Origin: Daphnia carinata
Lineage: Eukaryota > Arthropoda > Branchiopoda > Diplostraca > Daphniidae
DNA: 64,000 nt
Assembly: GCF_022539665.2 (NCBI RefSeq)
Contig: NC_081336.1
Coordinates: 5,658,221-5,722,220, forward strand
Direction: 5' to 3'
Positions 30,740 through 40,691 of the stretch are shown here, piece by piece. The number at the start of each line of letters is the position of its first letter. The stretch's first letter is position 1. The position numbers were made by a program, and so were the translations under genes. The notes under the pieces were generated by a model. The model was not told where the DNA came from and made no database searches. It was given only the letters and a program-made list of their open reading frames with translations.

Positions 30740-30860
30740 AGTTAACCTCACTAACTCCTGAGGAATCTACTAGTAATTTTCTTAGTCAAGGTCACGACGT
30801 GATTCGAAATTAAGACTCCCGAGTGACAGTCAGAAGCTATAACATTACGCCACACCGCCA
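30740..30860 (-). repeat. tRNA-like repeat, copy 3
   Basis: Minus-strand CACTCGGGAGTCTTAATTTC, then GAATCACGTCGTGACCTTGA. More diverged, but collinear with copy 2. Confidence 0.5.
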
Positions 30861-31353
30861 ACGCTCATATACCGAATCCCTCACAAGTTGATATACACAA
30901 TTTATGCATAATTACTCACTAGTAGAAACACTACGCTTCATTTCTTCTTTCACTTTTTCTTTCTTCCCTATCTCCATTTGATAAAAGTAGAAATCTAAAT
31001 TTTAAAACGAAATGAAAGAAAAACGAACCGTTGTGCGCCCTTGGAAGAAGGCTACCCGACCCTACACAGCAATAAATAATTCCCTCATGACAACGTTCAA
31101 GTAAACTGACACCTGCTGAACAATCAAGTGGCACCTCGAGGGACTTAGTGTTGAACTCGAACTTTTAACAAAAAAAAAAAAAAGTAAAGTAAGGAAACTA
31201 GAAACTACAAGTGGAAGGCTTGACTATATAATTCAACGCGATTCGAACGTCCATCCTCCACTCGCATCTCATCAACACCACAGATCGCCCGCAGACCAGA
31301 GAAGCTGCTACACGACAACGACGAAAAGAAGAAAAAACAGCACACATACCAAC

Positions 31354-31809
31354 ATGGCCGACAACCCACGCCGCCCATGGCTACCCGCTGTTAAGCGTGT
31401 CTGCGCCCATCACGATAAACCAGCTGACGTCTTAATCCAGTTTCCTGATAGCGTTGACGACTCCACGAACGAGCCAGTAACATCTGCTTCCGCATCCCGC
31501 TCTAACGAAGCAGCACGGGAGCCAAGAATTCCGCAAACTCCGGAAGACCCCAACCCGATGGAATCTTTTCGGAAGCGACTCCAGAATATGCAGTCGGAAT
31601 TGAATTATGTGACCGACGTCCTTAGTGAGCAGTTATTGCGTTTTATCGAGCTCGGAAAATGGCGTCGAGCTACCGAACAATTTAAAGAAATTCTGGATCT
31701 CGATCCAGTAAATCGACATCCACCACTTTTTGGATGGCCTGCCCAGAGTTGGCGAGATGAGGATTTGTGCGTGCATTGTCATAACCCTCGCTATCCTCCA
31801 CCAGTATAG
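31354..31809 (+). CDS. Gypsy-B accessory protein 2, 151 residues
   Basis: Starts MADNPRRPWLPAVKRVCAHH. The middle is Ser/Asn/Pro-rich. The C-terminal half is helical (ESFRKRLQNMQSELNYVTDV), followed by FKEILDLDPVNRHPPLFGW, matching accessory protein 1, and a C-terminal CVHCHNPRYPPPV with a CxxC pair. No membrane segment. The shared segment points to duplication of one ancestral accessory gene inside the element. Function unknown. The clean frame with a defined start and stop, in an element whose pol is decayed, is notable. Confidence 0.65.
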   Translation: MADNPRRPWLPAVKRVCAHHDKPADVLIQFPDSVDDSTNEPVTSASASRSNEAAREPRIPQTPEDPNPMESFRKRLQNMQSELNYVTDVLSEQLLRFIELGKWRRATEQFKEILDLDPVNRHPPLFGWPAQSWRDEDLCVHCHNPRYPPPV

Positions 31810-32214
31810 AATGTTATTGATTGTGTTATGCCTACTGCCTCATGTGCCTATCATGTAGCCACCCCTTGTTTTTTTTTGTACGATAAAATAAACCAGGTGC
31901 CAGCAATAGTTAACCTCCTCCTATATTTACTTTTAGAAAAATCCCATGAGGCTACACATAAGAACATAAGAAAAAAGGATCTTCGCGTAGTAACCGTCGG
32001 AATATAGGAAATTAGGAAACAGTTTTCTTTTTCCCCGCACGTACGCTATTCTCTGTTCTAAAGTATACAAATTTGCTACGTTTCAGTCTAAGTTTTTATT
32101 CCCTTTTACCCCTTTTCATCGAAATTCTCTCACGCCGCGGTTCCCTTAGAATACTCCCCTCCTTGGTTGAATTCTTTTTCTCCCTTTTTCTCCCTCTGTT
32201 GGGTCCCTCGAATA
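31810..32214. other. Gypsy-B DNA left of the Tc1 insertion
   Basis: Contains AAAATAAACC at about 31885, a possible polyadenylation signal for accessory gene 2. No gene seen. Confidence 0.4.
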
Positions 32215-32216
32215 TA

Positions 32217-34969
32217 CAGTACCCACCAGAAGAATTGGATCACCCCGTCCAATTTTCCTGTTTTAACACGCGTAGGATAGGCCCTATGGTGTCGCACGCC
32301 GGAATTTTTTTCATATAGAAATATTGCACGCAAAATTATCGGGTTTATTTCATTACAAAGATAAAGGAATGCTCTTTATCTTTCTTATTTTTTATTTAAA
32401 ATTCGTTAAGTTTTCTACGAAAGAAAGCGTAGACATGAAATATTGGATTACCCCTAAAACAGCCGCGTTGATGTCCCTACCCGCGGCTTAGCCTTAGGAT
32501 ATGGGGGGTCGCAAAGGTGGGAAAAATAGCTACTTAAAAATATCAGGTTAATTTTTGTACCATATTCCGATAGGGGCGCTGATGAGTGTTTATAAAAAAA
32601 CGCACAGCAGACTACTTTTTGTCAAAGGTTTCTTGTTTTTTTCTGTCATATCGCAGTGATAGAAGTCAGTTTTAAAATTCAACTGGATTACAGTTTCGTA
32701 CCCTTTAATACGTAAGGTAACATATTTTTTATTGATCGAAGTAATAATAATGAAATCTTCGTTGCCCTAGATCTTGTATTTACAGATATCTGTAATTGAC
32801 GAAAAATTGTACAAGAGTTACGATTACTTTAACGCTCGTTGAACGGTAAAACAACACATTTAAAGAAATTTGTCTCAATTTTAAGGTAATAAGGATTCCT
32901 TATTAGATAATGGCGAAGTAGATTTTTTCGGAAAATGGTGAAACAGCTATCCATGACTGTACAGGGGAAGTTTATATTCTAGGACCATCGACAGTTCATA
33001 ATGAACAGCTTCAACCTACGGAAAAGAAGCAAGAAGTACCCAAACAGTCTGTCGACTTAAGTTGTAAACAAGGAAATGATTCAACAACAAGCCCTGTAAA
33101 GTGTAATACCACTGTAGGGACCAGCAAATAAATGTTGAGAATTTGAAAAGAATTGTAGCTGCCGTGCTGTGGGTTTTTCTGTTTTTCTTTCGTCTACTAT
33201 TTCTAATGTTTATGGCATTAGGCCACAGTAAGTCTAGATAATGTTTTTAAATTTTAACTTACACCAAGAGAGAGAGATGCTACACAGTAATACAAATCGC
33301 AGGTATTAAAAAGTCAATGTTAGATACTTCTGTATTAAAACCTAGTGTGACCACCTTTAGCCTCGATGACGGCTTCACAGCGGGATTTCATTGTAAAAAT
33401 GTATTTCGCCAATGTCTCGTTCGAAATTTTTGCCCAAGCCGTTCGCAAATTTTGCCATAAAGCATTCTTCGAGGTGTTGGACATTTTGCGTATTTTGGAG
33501 TCAAGAAGATCCCAAAATTGTTCAATGGGATTGAGGTCCGGGCTTTGAGCTGGCCAGACCATCCGGATAACTTCACCTAAATAGTAAGCAAGGCTCTCAG
33601 CGTTAACTCGAACCAATAACAAGATTCAATGACCTACGCACCAGCTTGTTGTTTGTTATTTAAATAACCCCTACAAATTTTAGATCCATGTTTTGGATCG
33701 TTGTCCTCTTGGAAGATAAACCCCCTTCCTAAAAGCCGCTTCCCCCCAGGAAGGGCGTGACGAATCAAAATTTGGTGATAAGCCTGGTAACAATTTAATT
33801 AATGGCATATTTACGGACGTGAATAACAATAAGTTACCTTCGTGTCCATGATACCTTTGATTTTCCTCAGAGGTAAGGCAACTTTTACAGATATAGCACC
33901 CCATACCATAACACTACCTCCACAGTGCTTAACACTAGGTTGTAAGCAATATTTCTTAAACCTTTCACCTTCGAAACGGCAGACGAATAAGCGGCGTTTG
34001 TTACCAAAGATTTCAAACTTACTTTCGTCAGAAAACAGCACTTTAGACCACTCGTTTTGAGTCCAATTAACATGTTCTTTGGCAAATGCCAATCTTTTCA
34101 CTACATTTTGCTTCCGCAATAAAGGTTTTTTTGCCGCAACACGACCCCTAAGACCCCAGTTCAATAAACAGCGGCGAATTGTTGTTTTCGAAACGGTTTT
34201 CTCCCTGCTGCAGTTAAACTCTTCACTTATAACAGGCACTGTTTTAGTTCGGTCCCTCATACTAATAAGTTGAATGAAGCGCTTGTCCGAATCCGTAAGA
34301 ACTTCATAACGGCCACGCCCAGGTCTATCCTTATTCGAATTCGTTTCATTAAACCGTATGATGGTGTACCTAACGGTGCTATACGGAAGACTTAATGTTT
34401 TGCTCACTTTCCTAATGGACCCTAACGTTTTGTACGAACTAATAATTTTTCCCCTCTCCTCCAGACTTAAATGTTTTTTAGTACCCATGTTGTTTGCCGT
34501 CAAAAGCCTAGGTTACACTAAATAATTTCATGATTTTCGTTGCCTGGCTTTGAAACATAGCATTCTATGCAAATAAGAATGCGCAAATAAGTTTTCAAAG
34601 CGAAAAATTTTTCCTTCGCTAATTAAGAGAAAAATATGCATGCATCAGCGCCCCTATCGGAATGTAGCACAAAAATTTACCTGATATTTTTAGGTAGCTA
34701 TTTCTCCCACCTTTGCCACCCCCATATCCTAAGGCTAAGCCGCGGGTAGGGACAATCAACGCGGCTGTTTTAGGGGTGATCGGATTTACATAAAAAATAA
34801 GAAAGATAAAGAGCATTCCTTTATCTTTGTAATGAATAAAACCCGATAATTTTGCGCGCCATATTTCTATATGAAAAAAATTCCGGCGTGCGACACCGTA
34901 GGGCCTATCCTACGCGTGTTAAAACAGAAAAATTGGACGAGGGTGATCCAATTCTTCTGGTGGCGACTG
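32217..34969 (-). mobile_element. Tc1-type DNA transposon with long inverted repeats, nested in Gypsy-B
   Basis: Ends CAGTACCCACCAGAAG on the left and its inverted match on the right (CAGTCGCCACCAGAAG), each flanked by TA (32215-32216, 34970-34971). Inverted repeats: 32217-32584 (368 bp) and 34643-34969 (327 bp), nearly identical except for a ~41-bp insertion in the left copy. The 2.75-kb length and the DD34E-like transposase fit the Tc1 group. It sits between accessory gene 2 and env of Gypsy-B, so it is younger than Gypsy-B. Confidence 0.9.
33335..34488 (-). pseudogene. Tc1 transposase, frameshifted
   Basis: The ATG at 34488 (MGTKKHLSLEERGKI) opens two helix-turn-helix modules with a GR-rich linker between them (RPGRGRYEVL). 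The catalytic part shows LFSDESKFEIFG (first Asp) and VMVWGAISV, then shifts frame near 33830. The middle (FIFQEDNDPKH, second Asp) and the last part (AQSPDLNPIEQFWDLL, with the final Glu) lie in other frames. At least two frameshifts and a short disordered segment around 33640 make it inactive. Domain order and the spacing of the last two acids fit DD34E Tc1 transposases. Confidence 0.88.
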
Positions 34970-34971
34970 TA

Positions 34972-35912
34972 TATATACAAAAAACCAATAGGCCATATAC
35001 CCCATAAGCCTACGTTTCTTTCGAAAAGAATTTTACGCCTATTTTTACCCCAACCTCTTGTGTCTGCGACAAATGTCCCTTGTCTCGCACAAGCCGCTTT
35101 TTCTTTCTTCCCCATATGTTCGTTCCCCTTTAGCGCCATTTTTACTTCTTTCCCTTGCTCTTTCTCATGTGCTGGACTTAATCGTTAGGTTTCGCGTCGT
35201 TCTTTTTTCATAAACAATAAATTGTAATCTTTTGCGTAGTTTAGCACCTTATTGAGAGATAAGTTGTCTAGTTCTCATGAGGATTCGAACCTCAGACTTC
35301 CAGCATCACAGCTGAGCGCACTATCTTTGAGCTATTAGCACCTGTATCACGCCTTGCGTTGAGCTTAGGAAAAATGCACCCTTCAAGCCCACCAAGCGCG
35401 CCCTTTTCTTTCACCTTGCTCGTGTTTCACTTGCCTTTTACCCTATCTGTATACGCCCTTTGTTTAACTAATTGAACGTGGTCCCTATGTGCCTTTCCGT
35501 CTTTAAATTGTAACCTGCATCTTTTTATCCTCCTGTTTAAACGATTCATTATTTTCGAAAATTTTCTTTGGCGTCATTGAGATTGTCTTTTTCTCTTCCT
35601 AATGACACCAGTTATGACATAAACATATTCCCCTGTATACCCGATAAAACGCGTTTTTCTATGCCTTATATGCGTATTTTTACTCGCTCGCGACCATCGG
35701 CAACTGTTTAAAGGCCGACGGGAGAGCGTTGACCTTTTTCGATTGCCGTCATATATACTTTCCGCTTCCGCTTTCTATTTTACCTTCTTCTTTTATATTA
35801 CTCCCCGTTAGTAGTTTAAGAAACCCACTTGATGTTGTGTAATGCTTTTGTCTATACCTTCCACTGTTTGATATTGACTGTAATGTTTACTATATGTTGC
35901 CCTCTATAGAAA
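34972..35912. other. Gypsy-B DNA right of the Tc1 insertion, upstream of env
   Basis: No protein gene seen. It contains a tRNA-like unit at 35269-35342. It ends in TTGCCCTCTATAG just before the env ATG, a plausible splice acceptor for env RNA, matching the arrangement in Gypsy-A. Confidence 0.45.
35269..35342 (-). repeat. tRNA-like sequence (degenerate tRNA or SINE head)
   Basis: The minus strand has a box-A-like TAGCTCAAAGATAGTGCG, an anticodon-like stem-loop CAGC-TGTGATG-CTGG and a perfect T-arm, TGAGGTTCGAATCCTCA. The acceptor arms pair at only five of seven positions and the D-stem is poor. It is therefore annotated as a derived repeat, not a working tRNA gene. Confidence 0.5.
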
Positions 35913-37594
35913 ATGTCGCTGATTCCATTCATACTGTTGCTATGCCTTTACGGGTTACACCCACAGGCATTTCAAACAACCGTATGCGACTGTTCCGAAG
36001 CATTAAAGACGGGAATACTCCAATTCTCCGACGATAATTGTCAAGCAATTGCGCCCGATAATAAGGCCGTGAAGGTGAAATATGCGATTTATAGCGAAGA
36101 ACGTGCCGCGGCTAAATTTCCCGGATATATTTGCGCAAGATGGAAGAATATACGGCGCATCACCATGAACTTTTTCGGTCAACTAGTGGTAGTGCCGGAT
36201 AAAATTTCGATTGACACTTCACACGCCGAGTGTAACGAAATGATTAATCATAGACGTTGTGACGATAATCGGATGACTTTTTCAGACGATAAATTTATAT
36301 TTGATCGCGAACCTGACATTTTCGGATATTGGTTACAAACATTGATTCTGAAATTATAAACTGTGTTCTGGAGAAAGTGCACGAAGACGCCGATTTTACA
36401 ACTCCGATCCGAACAGCTTCCGCCACGACTGGAAATTTATCACACAATCACTTAACACTGATTTGGGATAAAACCTATACACAGAAGACTAAACCGAAAA
36501 CCCGACTAGTGGAAGATGGAATGGGTACACTGGTCCGTCTACCGGGTGACGAAATAATTTTCAGGCTCCAAGATGACGCCCAACAACTTGATTTTCATTT
36601 GACGCCTATTCAACGCTGTGCCTCCCTACAAAACGAATGCACCAATAGAACTTCGTCGTTTGAGATCATCGGCCAATCAAAACTCACCGTTTCGACGGCG
36701 GCCATCATGGAAAATTTAACAACCACTTTGGAGACCCCAGCGCCATCTATCGATGAAAATCTAAACGTACCCGCGAATATACAATATATTCGAGACCAAC
36801 TTAACGATCATGAAAATGAATTGGCAAGACAAATTCGACTAATGCAATATGAGGCTCGCAAAGCCAAACACGAAAGGGCTGTTACAACTGCTCAATATAA
36901 CGGATGGTTAGCAGCTTCGCAGTTAAATTTACCACAGTGCACAAAATTACAAGCCTTTGGAAAAACGGTTGTGCTGATTCAATGTAAGGCTTTAAATGTT
37001 ACATTTGAGACTATACTGACATCTTGCGGACCGCAACCGAAATTTCAAAATTACACTATTAATCTTGACGGATGGGAACTTGTGAAAAATTTCCCTTGTT
37101 ACTGGACCAATGGTTTTGTTAATTTTAATGACAAACCTTATGCGTACCGTAACGACACCTGGAAGCTAATCGAAGCCAACATTGTGTTGCCGGAACAGAC
37201 GCTCGCACACTCTTTTCGGTATGCAAATGTTGAGTTTTTCGATTACGAACATCGAAGTAACCCAGCTTACACCGACAATATGCTGAACCATATGAACATT
37301 ATGGCCGATATAATCGCCGCGATAAACGAGCATCTTCCACCTGAATTTACGTTACGCCACAAATACAGTGCATCGAATGTTTTAGTGACATCGACTAGCG
37401 TTGGAACTTCTACATCTTGGTGGGACACCATCACGAATTATTTCTTCATCGGAATATTATGCCTCTTAGTGCTTCTCTTCTTACGCATATGTTACGCCTG
37501 CGGCCTTTTTACCTTCATCTGGGCTATATGCTGCCGCCCTTCCGATGATCCAAGACCTGCAAATCCCGAATCGATTCCGATGCATCAACTTTGA
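35913..37594 (+). pseudogene. env: Gypsy-B env, one frameshift
   Basis: The ATG at 35913 starts a clear signal peptide (SLIPFILLLCLYGLHPQ). The ectodomain begins TTVCDC...TGILQF, matching Gypsy-A env. A one-base shift near 36335 joins it to the second part. Later come PQCTKLQAFGKTVV and NLDGWELVKNFPCYWTNGF, again collinear with Gypsy-A. A long membrane segment follows (FFIGILCLLVLLFLRICYAC) and a short tail. About 560 residues, less than half the size of Gypsy-A env, because it lacks the mucin and second Cys-rich block. It is not an F-type protein: no furin site followed by a fusion peptide was seen. Family inferred only from layout and from similarity between the two elements. Confidence 0.82.
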
Positions 37595-37613
37595 TTACGG
37601 GACGTAATCTCAC

Positions 37614-37627
37614 GCCGCCGGGAGTGA
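37614..37627 (+). other. Weak polypurine tract of Gypsy-B
   Basis: GGGAGTGA precedes the 3' LTR. It is short and partly interrupted by pyrimidines upstream. Confidence 0.5.
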
Positions 37628-38357
37628 TGTAACGAAGCCGAACATATTACTTTAACTTTTTCTCGCTTTTGCTTCAGTAGTAAACGCATGTCTGGACATG
37701 GCAATTGCAACGCTATATACGCAGTGCAGCTGACCCAAATGAGCACCTGCAGCTGACTCACGCAGATGATACGCCCTCAACATCACGCCACATCAAACGG
37801 CATCGTTTAATTGGCTGCCGCGTGAACGCACAAGCTCCGCCCAATCACGCCACTTTTGCAGTATGCAAAGTTTCGTGATAAACCTAGCAGTTGACGGAAA
37901 TCAGACAATTAGTTGCAGCCGTGCCAAATAGTTGCCTTAAGTCAATCTTCCCCGCTTTATTGAGTAGTATTGTGCCTTGCTTAATGTTTCCTTGCCTAAA
38001 CTTTGACTCAGAATTCGTTCTTGTCCCGAGCTATCCCGGACACTGATTGTCGAAGTCTTACTTTTCTGAACTCTTGCTGTGTACCATTCGTGTGGAAGCT
38101 GAAATCCATTCGCCTTGTGTCGTTTTCTTCCATTCTTTCACTCGTGAGTTCACGGTAAGACTCCTGTCTATTTGTTCTTTCTTTTAACTGTTTTCCCGAA
38201 TGTTTCTTCTTATCTTTTGTTCCCTTATCTTTCTAATTCATATGTCTTAGCTTACAATAAACACATACGTCATTGTGGGTAAAACGCCTCGAGTTCAATT
38301 TACATTTATTGTCTTAATCCGTAAAGTCCGTCTTCCCACACGGGAAGATGCTTTACA
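37628..38357 (+). repeat. 3' LTR of Gypsy-B
   Basis: 730 bp, the same length as the 5' LTR with about 25 substitutions by eye, followed by the AAAC duplication. Confidence 0.92.
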
Positions 38358-38421
38358 AAACTCATTCTATAACACTATATTCACATTGAATACACGTATA
38401 CTTTATGCTGTTTGAATGTAG
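38358..38421. repeat. 70-bp minisatellite, segment 3 (single unit)
   Basis: Less than one unit remains between Gypsy-B and BEL-1. Its two edges continue the phase broken by each insertion. Confidence 0.9.
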
Positions 38422-38423
38422 GT

Positions 38424-38662
38424 TGTTCCTGGCGCCTCTATCGGCAACTAATGACGCTCCCGGCAGTCCCGCGTTTGTCGAACTTCTATTGTTTTTGTCT
38501 CATGCTTTCCTTTTACCTGCCTTCCCCTTTTGTTCCTTATTGTTGTGCGAGTAGTGCCTCAGTATGGTCAAAAGGACTAGGCATCGAGCAGAACTTTCAA
38601 TAGACAAACAAAATACAAGTGGCAACAAATCTAAACTTTTACGCTAAAAATCTTGGCGTACA
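38424..38662 (+). repeat. 5' LTR of BEL-1
   Basis: Matches 44828-45077 over most of its length. The last third is more diverged. Confidence 0.8.
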
Positions 38663-38665
38663 TTT

Positions 38666-38678
38666 TGGTGCATCGACC
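38666..38678 (+). other. Primer-binding site of BEL-1 (tRNA-Gly-like)
   Basis: TGGTGCATCGACC differs at two positions from the complement of the animal tRNA-Gly 3' end. Confidence 0.6.
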
Positions 38679-38996
38679 TTGAAAACGAATCCAAAACTCC
38701 AGATCCGAAAATATCTGTGACATCATTCAGGTGCAATCTTTCGCTGTTGATCAGTGTAAAAGAAAAACTCATAACCAAGGAATCAAAGAAACAGTTTTTA
38801 AAAAAAAATTTTGAAAGCGTGGAAGGATTCGGTCGTCGTCTTCCATACCGAACCAGTTTCAGTGGTTATCGCTACAATAACTAAGTGCTGTGGACGGGGA
38901 AGGAAAAATTGGAACAGTCTATTCCAGTGTCTTCCATCAAACAAACGTCAAAGGTATTCCGAGTAGATCACAATCATCTCACCTGCCTCAGCTAAG

Positions 38997-40691
38997 ATGG
39001 CCGAAACTAGTCCCCCGAGTCAGAATGCTGACATACAAACCGAATACATAGCAGAGTTTCTGCCCCTTTTCGAGGCAAGAACAAACAAGCAAGTAAGGGC
39101 AACCGAGAAACGCAGACACACCCGACTGCTACAGAGAATCGAAAAACATATGCAAGACCTCGGAAGTCGCACCGAATTGAAGTTCATGAGAAAGGAGTTG
39201 GCAAATCAACTTGAAGAGTGCATCAGGGCCCACAATGTGTATTGCAACTCCAGTGATCCAACCCAACAACCGGACGGGCAATGGATTATGGAGTTGGAGC
39301 AGGCCACGTGCGTTTGGTACGAAAGGATCGAAGAGTATATGCGAACGGTTCCGCGAACACAATCGCCCAGGCATTCTAGTAATGAATCCACACACTCAAT
39401 TCGAGAATTTCCACACTCTGCCAACGCACCAATACCCATGATAGCGCGTTCCATGGCGCAAATGAACAGGAGTGAAGATGATAAGGGTTCCAACATTGGA
39501 AAATCTGTCAGCCAAGCGGCAACTTCAGTATCACAACTTTCTGCTACAAGCTCTCTCGCAAGGAAGTTAAAAGAAAAACTACAAAATCAACTGGATTACT
39601 TCACAGCAGAGCTCAACAAAAGACAATCTGAAGACAGTAAAAGACTCGAAGCGATGCTAGTCGAGAGAGACCGAACGTTAGAAGACGAAAGACACAACAC
39701 CTTTTTCTGAACCGGATCATCCCCCAGGCAAAGCTAGGAGCTGGGCATTCGAATCACCCACCACTAGTCGAGGAAATGAGCAACCACAATATTACAACTC
39801 TTCGAGAGCGGTGTTTCGCCTTCCAAAATTGGATCTAAAGCCGTTTGATGGGGACCCTAAGAAGTGGCCAGACTTCATTGCAATCTTTCGAGATTTGGTC
39901 CACTCAGATCCAAACATAACGACACAAAAAATGACAATTTTAAAACAATGCCTAGTTCAGGAGATTCGTGAAGGATTAGAAGATTCCCTAAGCAGCCCAG
40001 CGTTGTACCAGCAGGCATTGCACGAGTTAGAGAGAACTTACGGACATCCTCACATCGTGTCCAGAGCGTTCGTCCAGTCTCTCGTAAATCTGCCAAGAGT
40101 CACCAATCACGACTACAAAACCTTGCTTCGGTTTTCACAAACTGTAAATGGTTCTGTGGCGTCTCTCAGAAATGGAGGCTTTGAGCATGAGCTACACTCG
40201 TCAGTACTGCTTGAGCTCATCCTCGCAAAACTCCCAATCGACATCCAAAGCTGGTGGGGGAGAAAGGTTGTGAAAAACTGCCCAACTACTGCAAGATTTC
40301 TCCTCATGGATCAACACTCTGGTCAAGAGCGAAATGATGGCCAAACACTGTTTAGTCCACACGTCAACATATCCGAACACAGGAAAGACCGGGCTGAATC
40401 AAGCAAACCAAACTACTCCCCAACGATAAACACGTTGTGGCGACCCCCTGTCCACTCGGATGAAAAAACCGACTTCAAATCGGCAGACAAACAAACAACC
40501 GGGACAAACAAAAACCTCACTTGCCTTCTGTGCAAGGAGAACCATCGCCTTGCACAATGTAAAACCTTCAGCGCGAAATCGATTGAGGAACGAGCGCATG
40601 CCATAAAAGAATGGGGCTGTTGTCTAACGTGTTTATGCAGAGGCCATCTCGCAAAAGACTGCATGAGCAAAAAGAAGTGTGAAGCATCGGG
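38997..40691 (+). pseudogene. gag: BEL-1 gag
   Basis: Starts MAETSPPSQNADIQTEY. The first part is a charged coiled coil (ELANQLEECIRAHN, KLKEKLQNQLDYFTAELNKR). A T-run shift at about 39705 leads into a Pao capsid (FRLPKLDLKPFDGDPKKWPD, HSSVLLELILAKLP) and Cys/His knuckles (CLLCKENHRLAQC, CCLTCLCRGHLAKDC). A second shift near 40690 joins the last knuckle (KCPDHSLLHGA) to the protease frame. Confidence 0.82.

Larger units (their letters stand above)
29873..31353. other. Gypsy-B spacer between accessory genes
   Basis: 1.5 kb without a supported protein gene. It holds three tRNA-like repeat units on the minus strand (listed separately) and AT-rich DNA. Confidence 0.6.
21722..38357 (+). mobile_element. 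Gypsy-B: 16.6-kb Ty3/Gypsy element with env and accessory genes
   Basis: 730-bp LTRs (21722-22451, 37628-38357), TG...CA, roughly 96-97% identical by eye, flanked by AAAC duplications (21718-21721, 38358-38361) inside satellite units. A tRNA-Leu primer site lies at 22455. Order: gag N-frame, gag with an overlapping frame, pol, accessory 1, tRNA-like repeats, accessory 2, a Tc1 insertion, env. Without the Tc1 it is about 13.9 kb, close to Gypsy-A. The env proteins of the two share motifs, but the accessory genes do not. Pol is decayed, with catalytic substitutions. Confidence 0.92.

Noticed and set aside
35269-35342. Functional tRNA gene
   Set aside because: Acceptor and D arms do not pair well; only the T-arm and anticodon-like stem are good.
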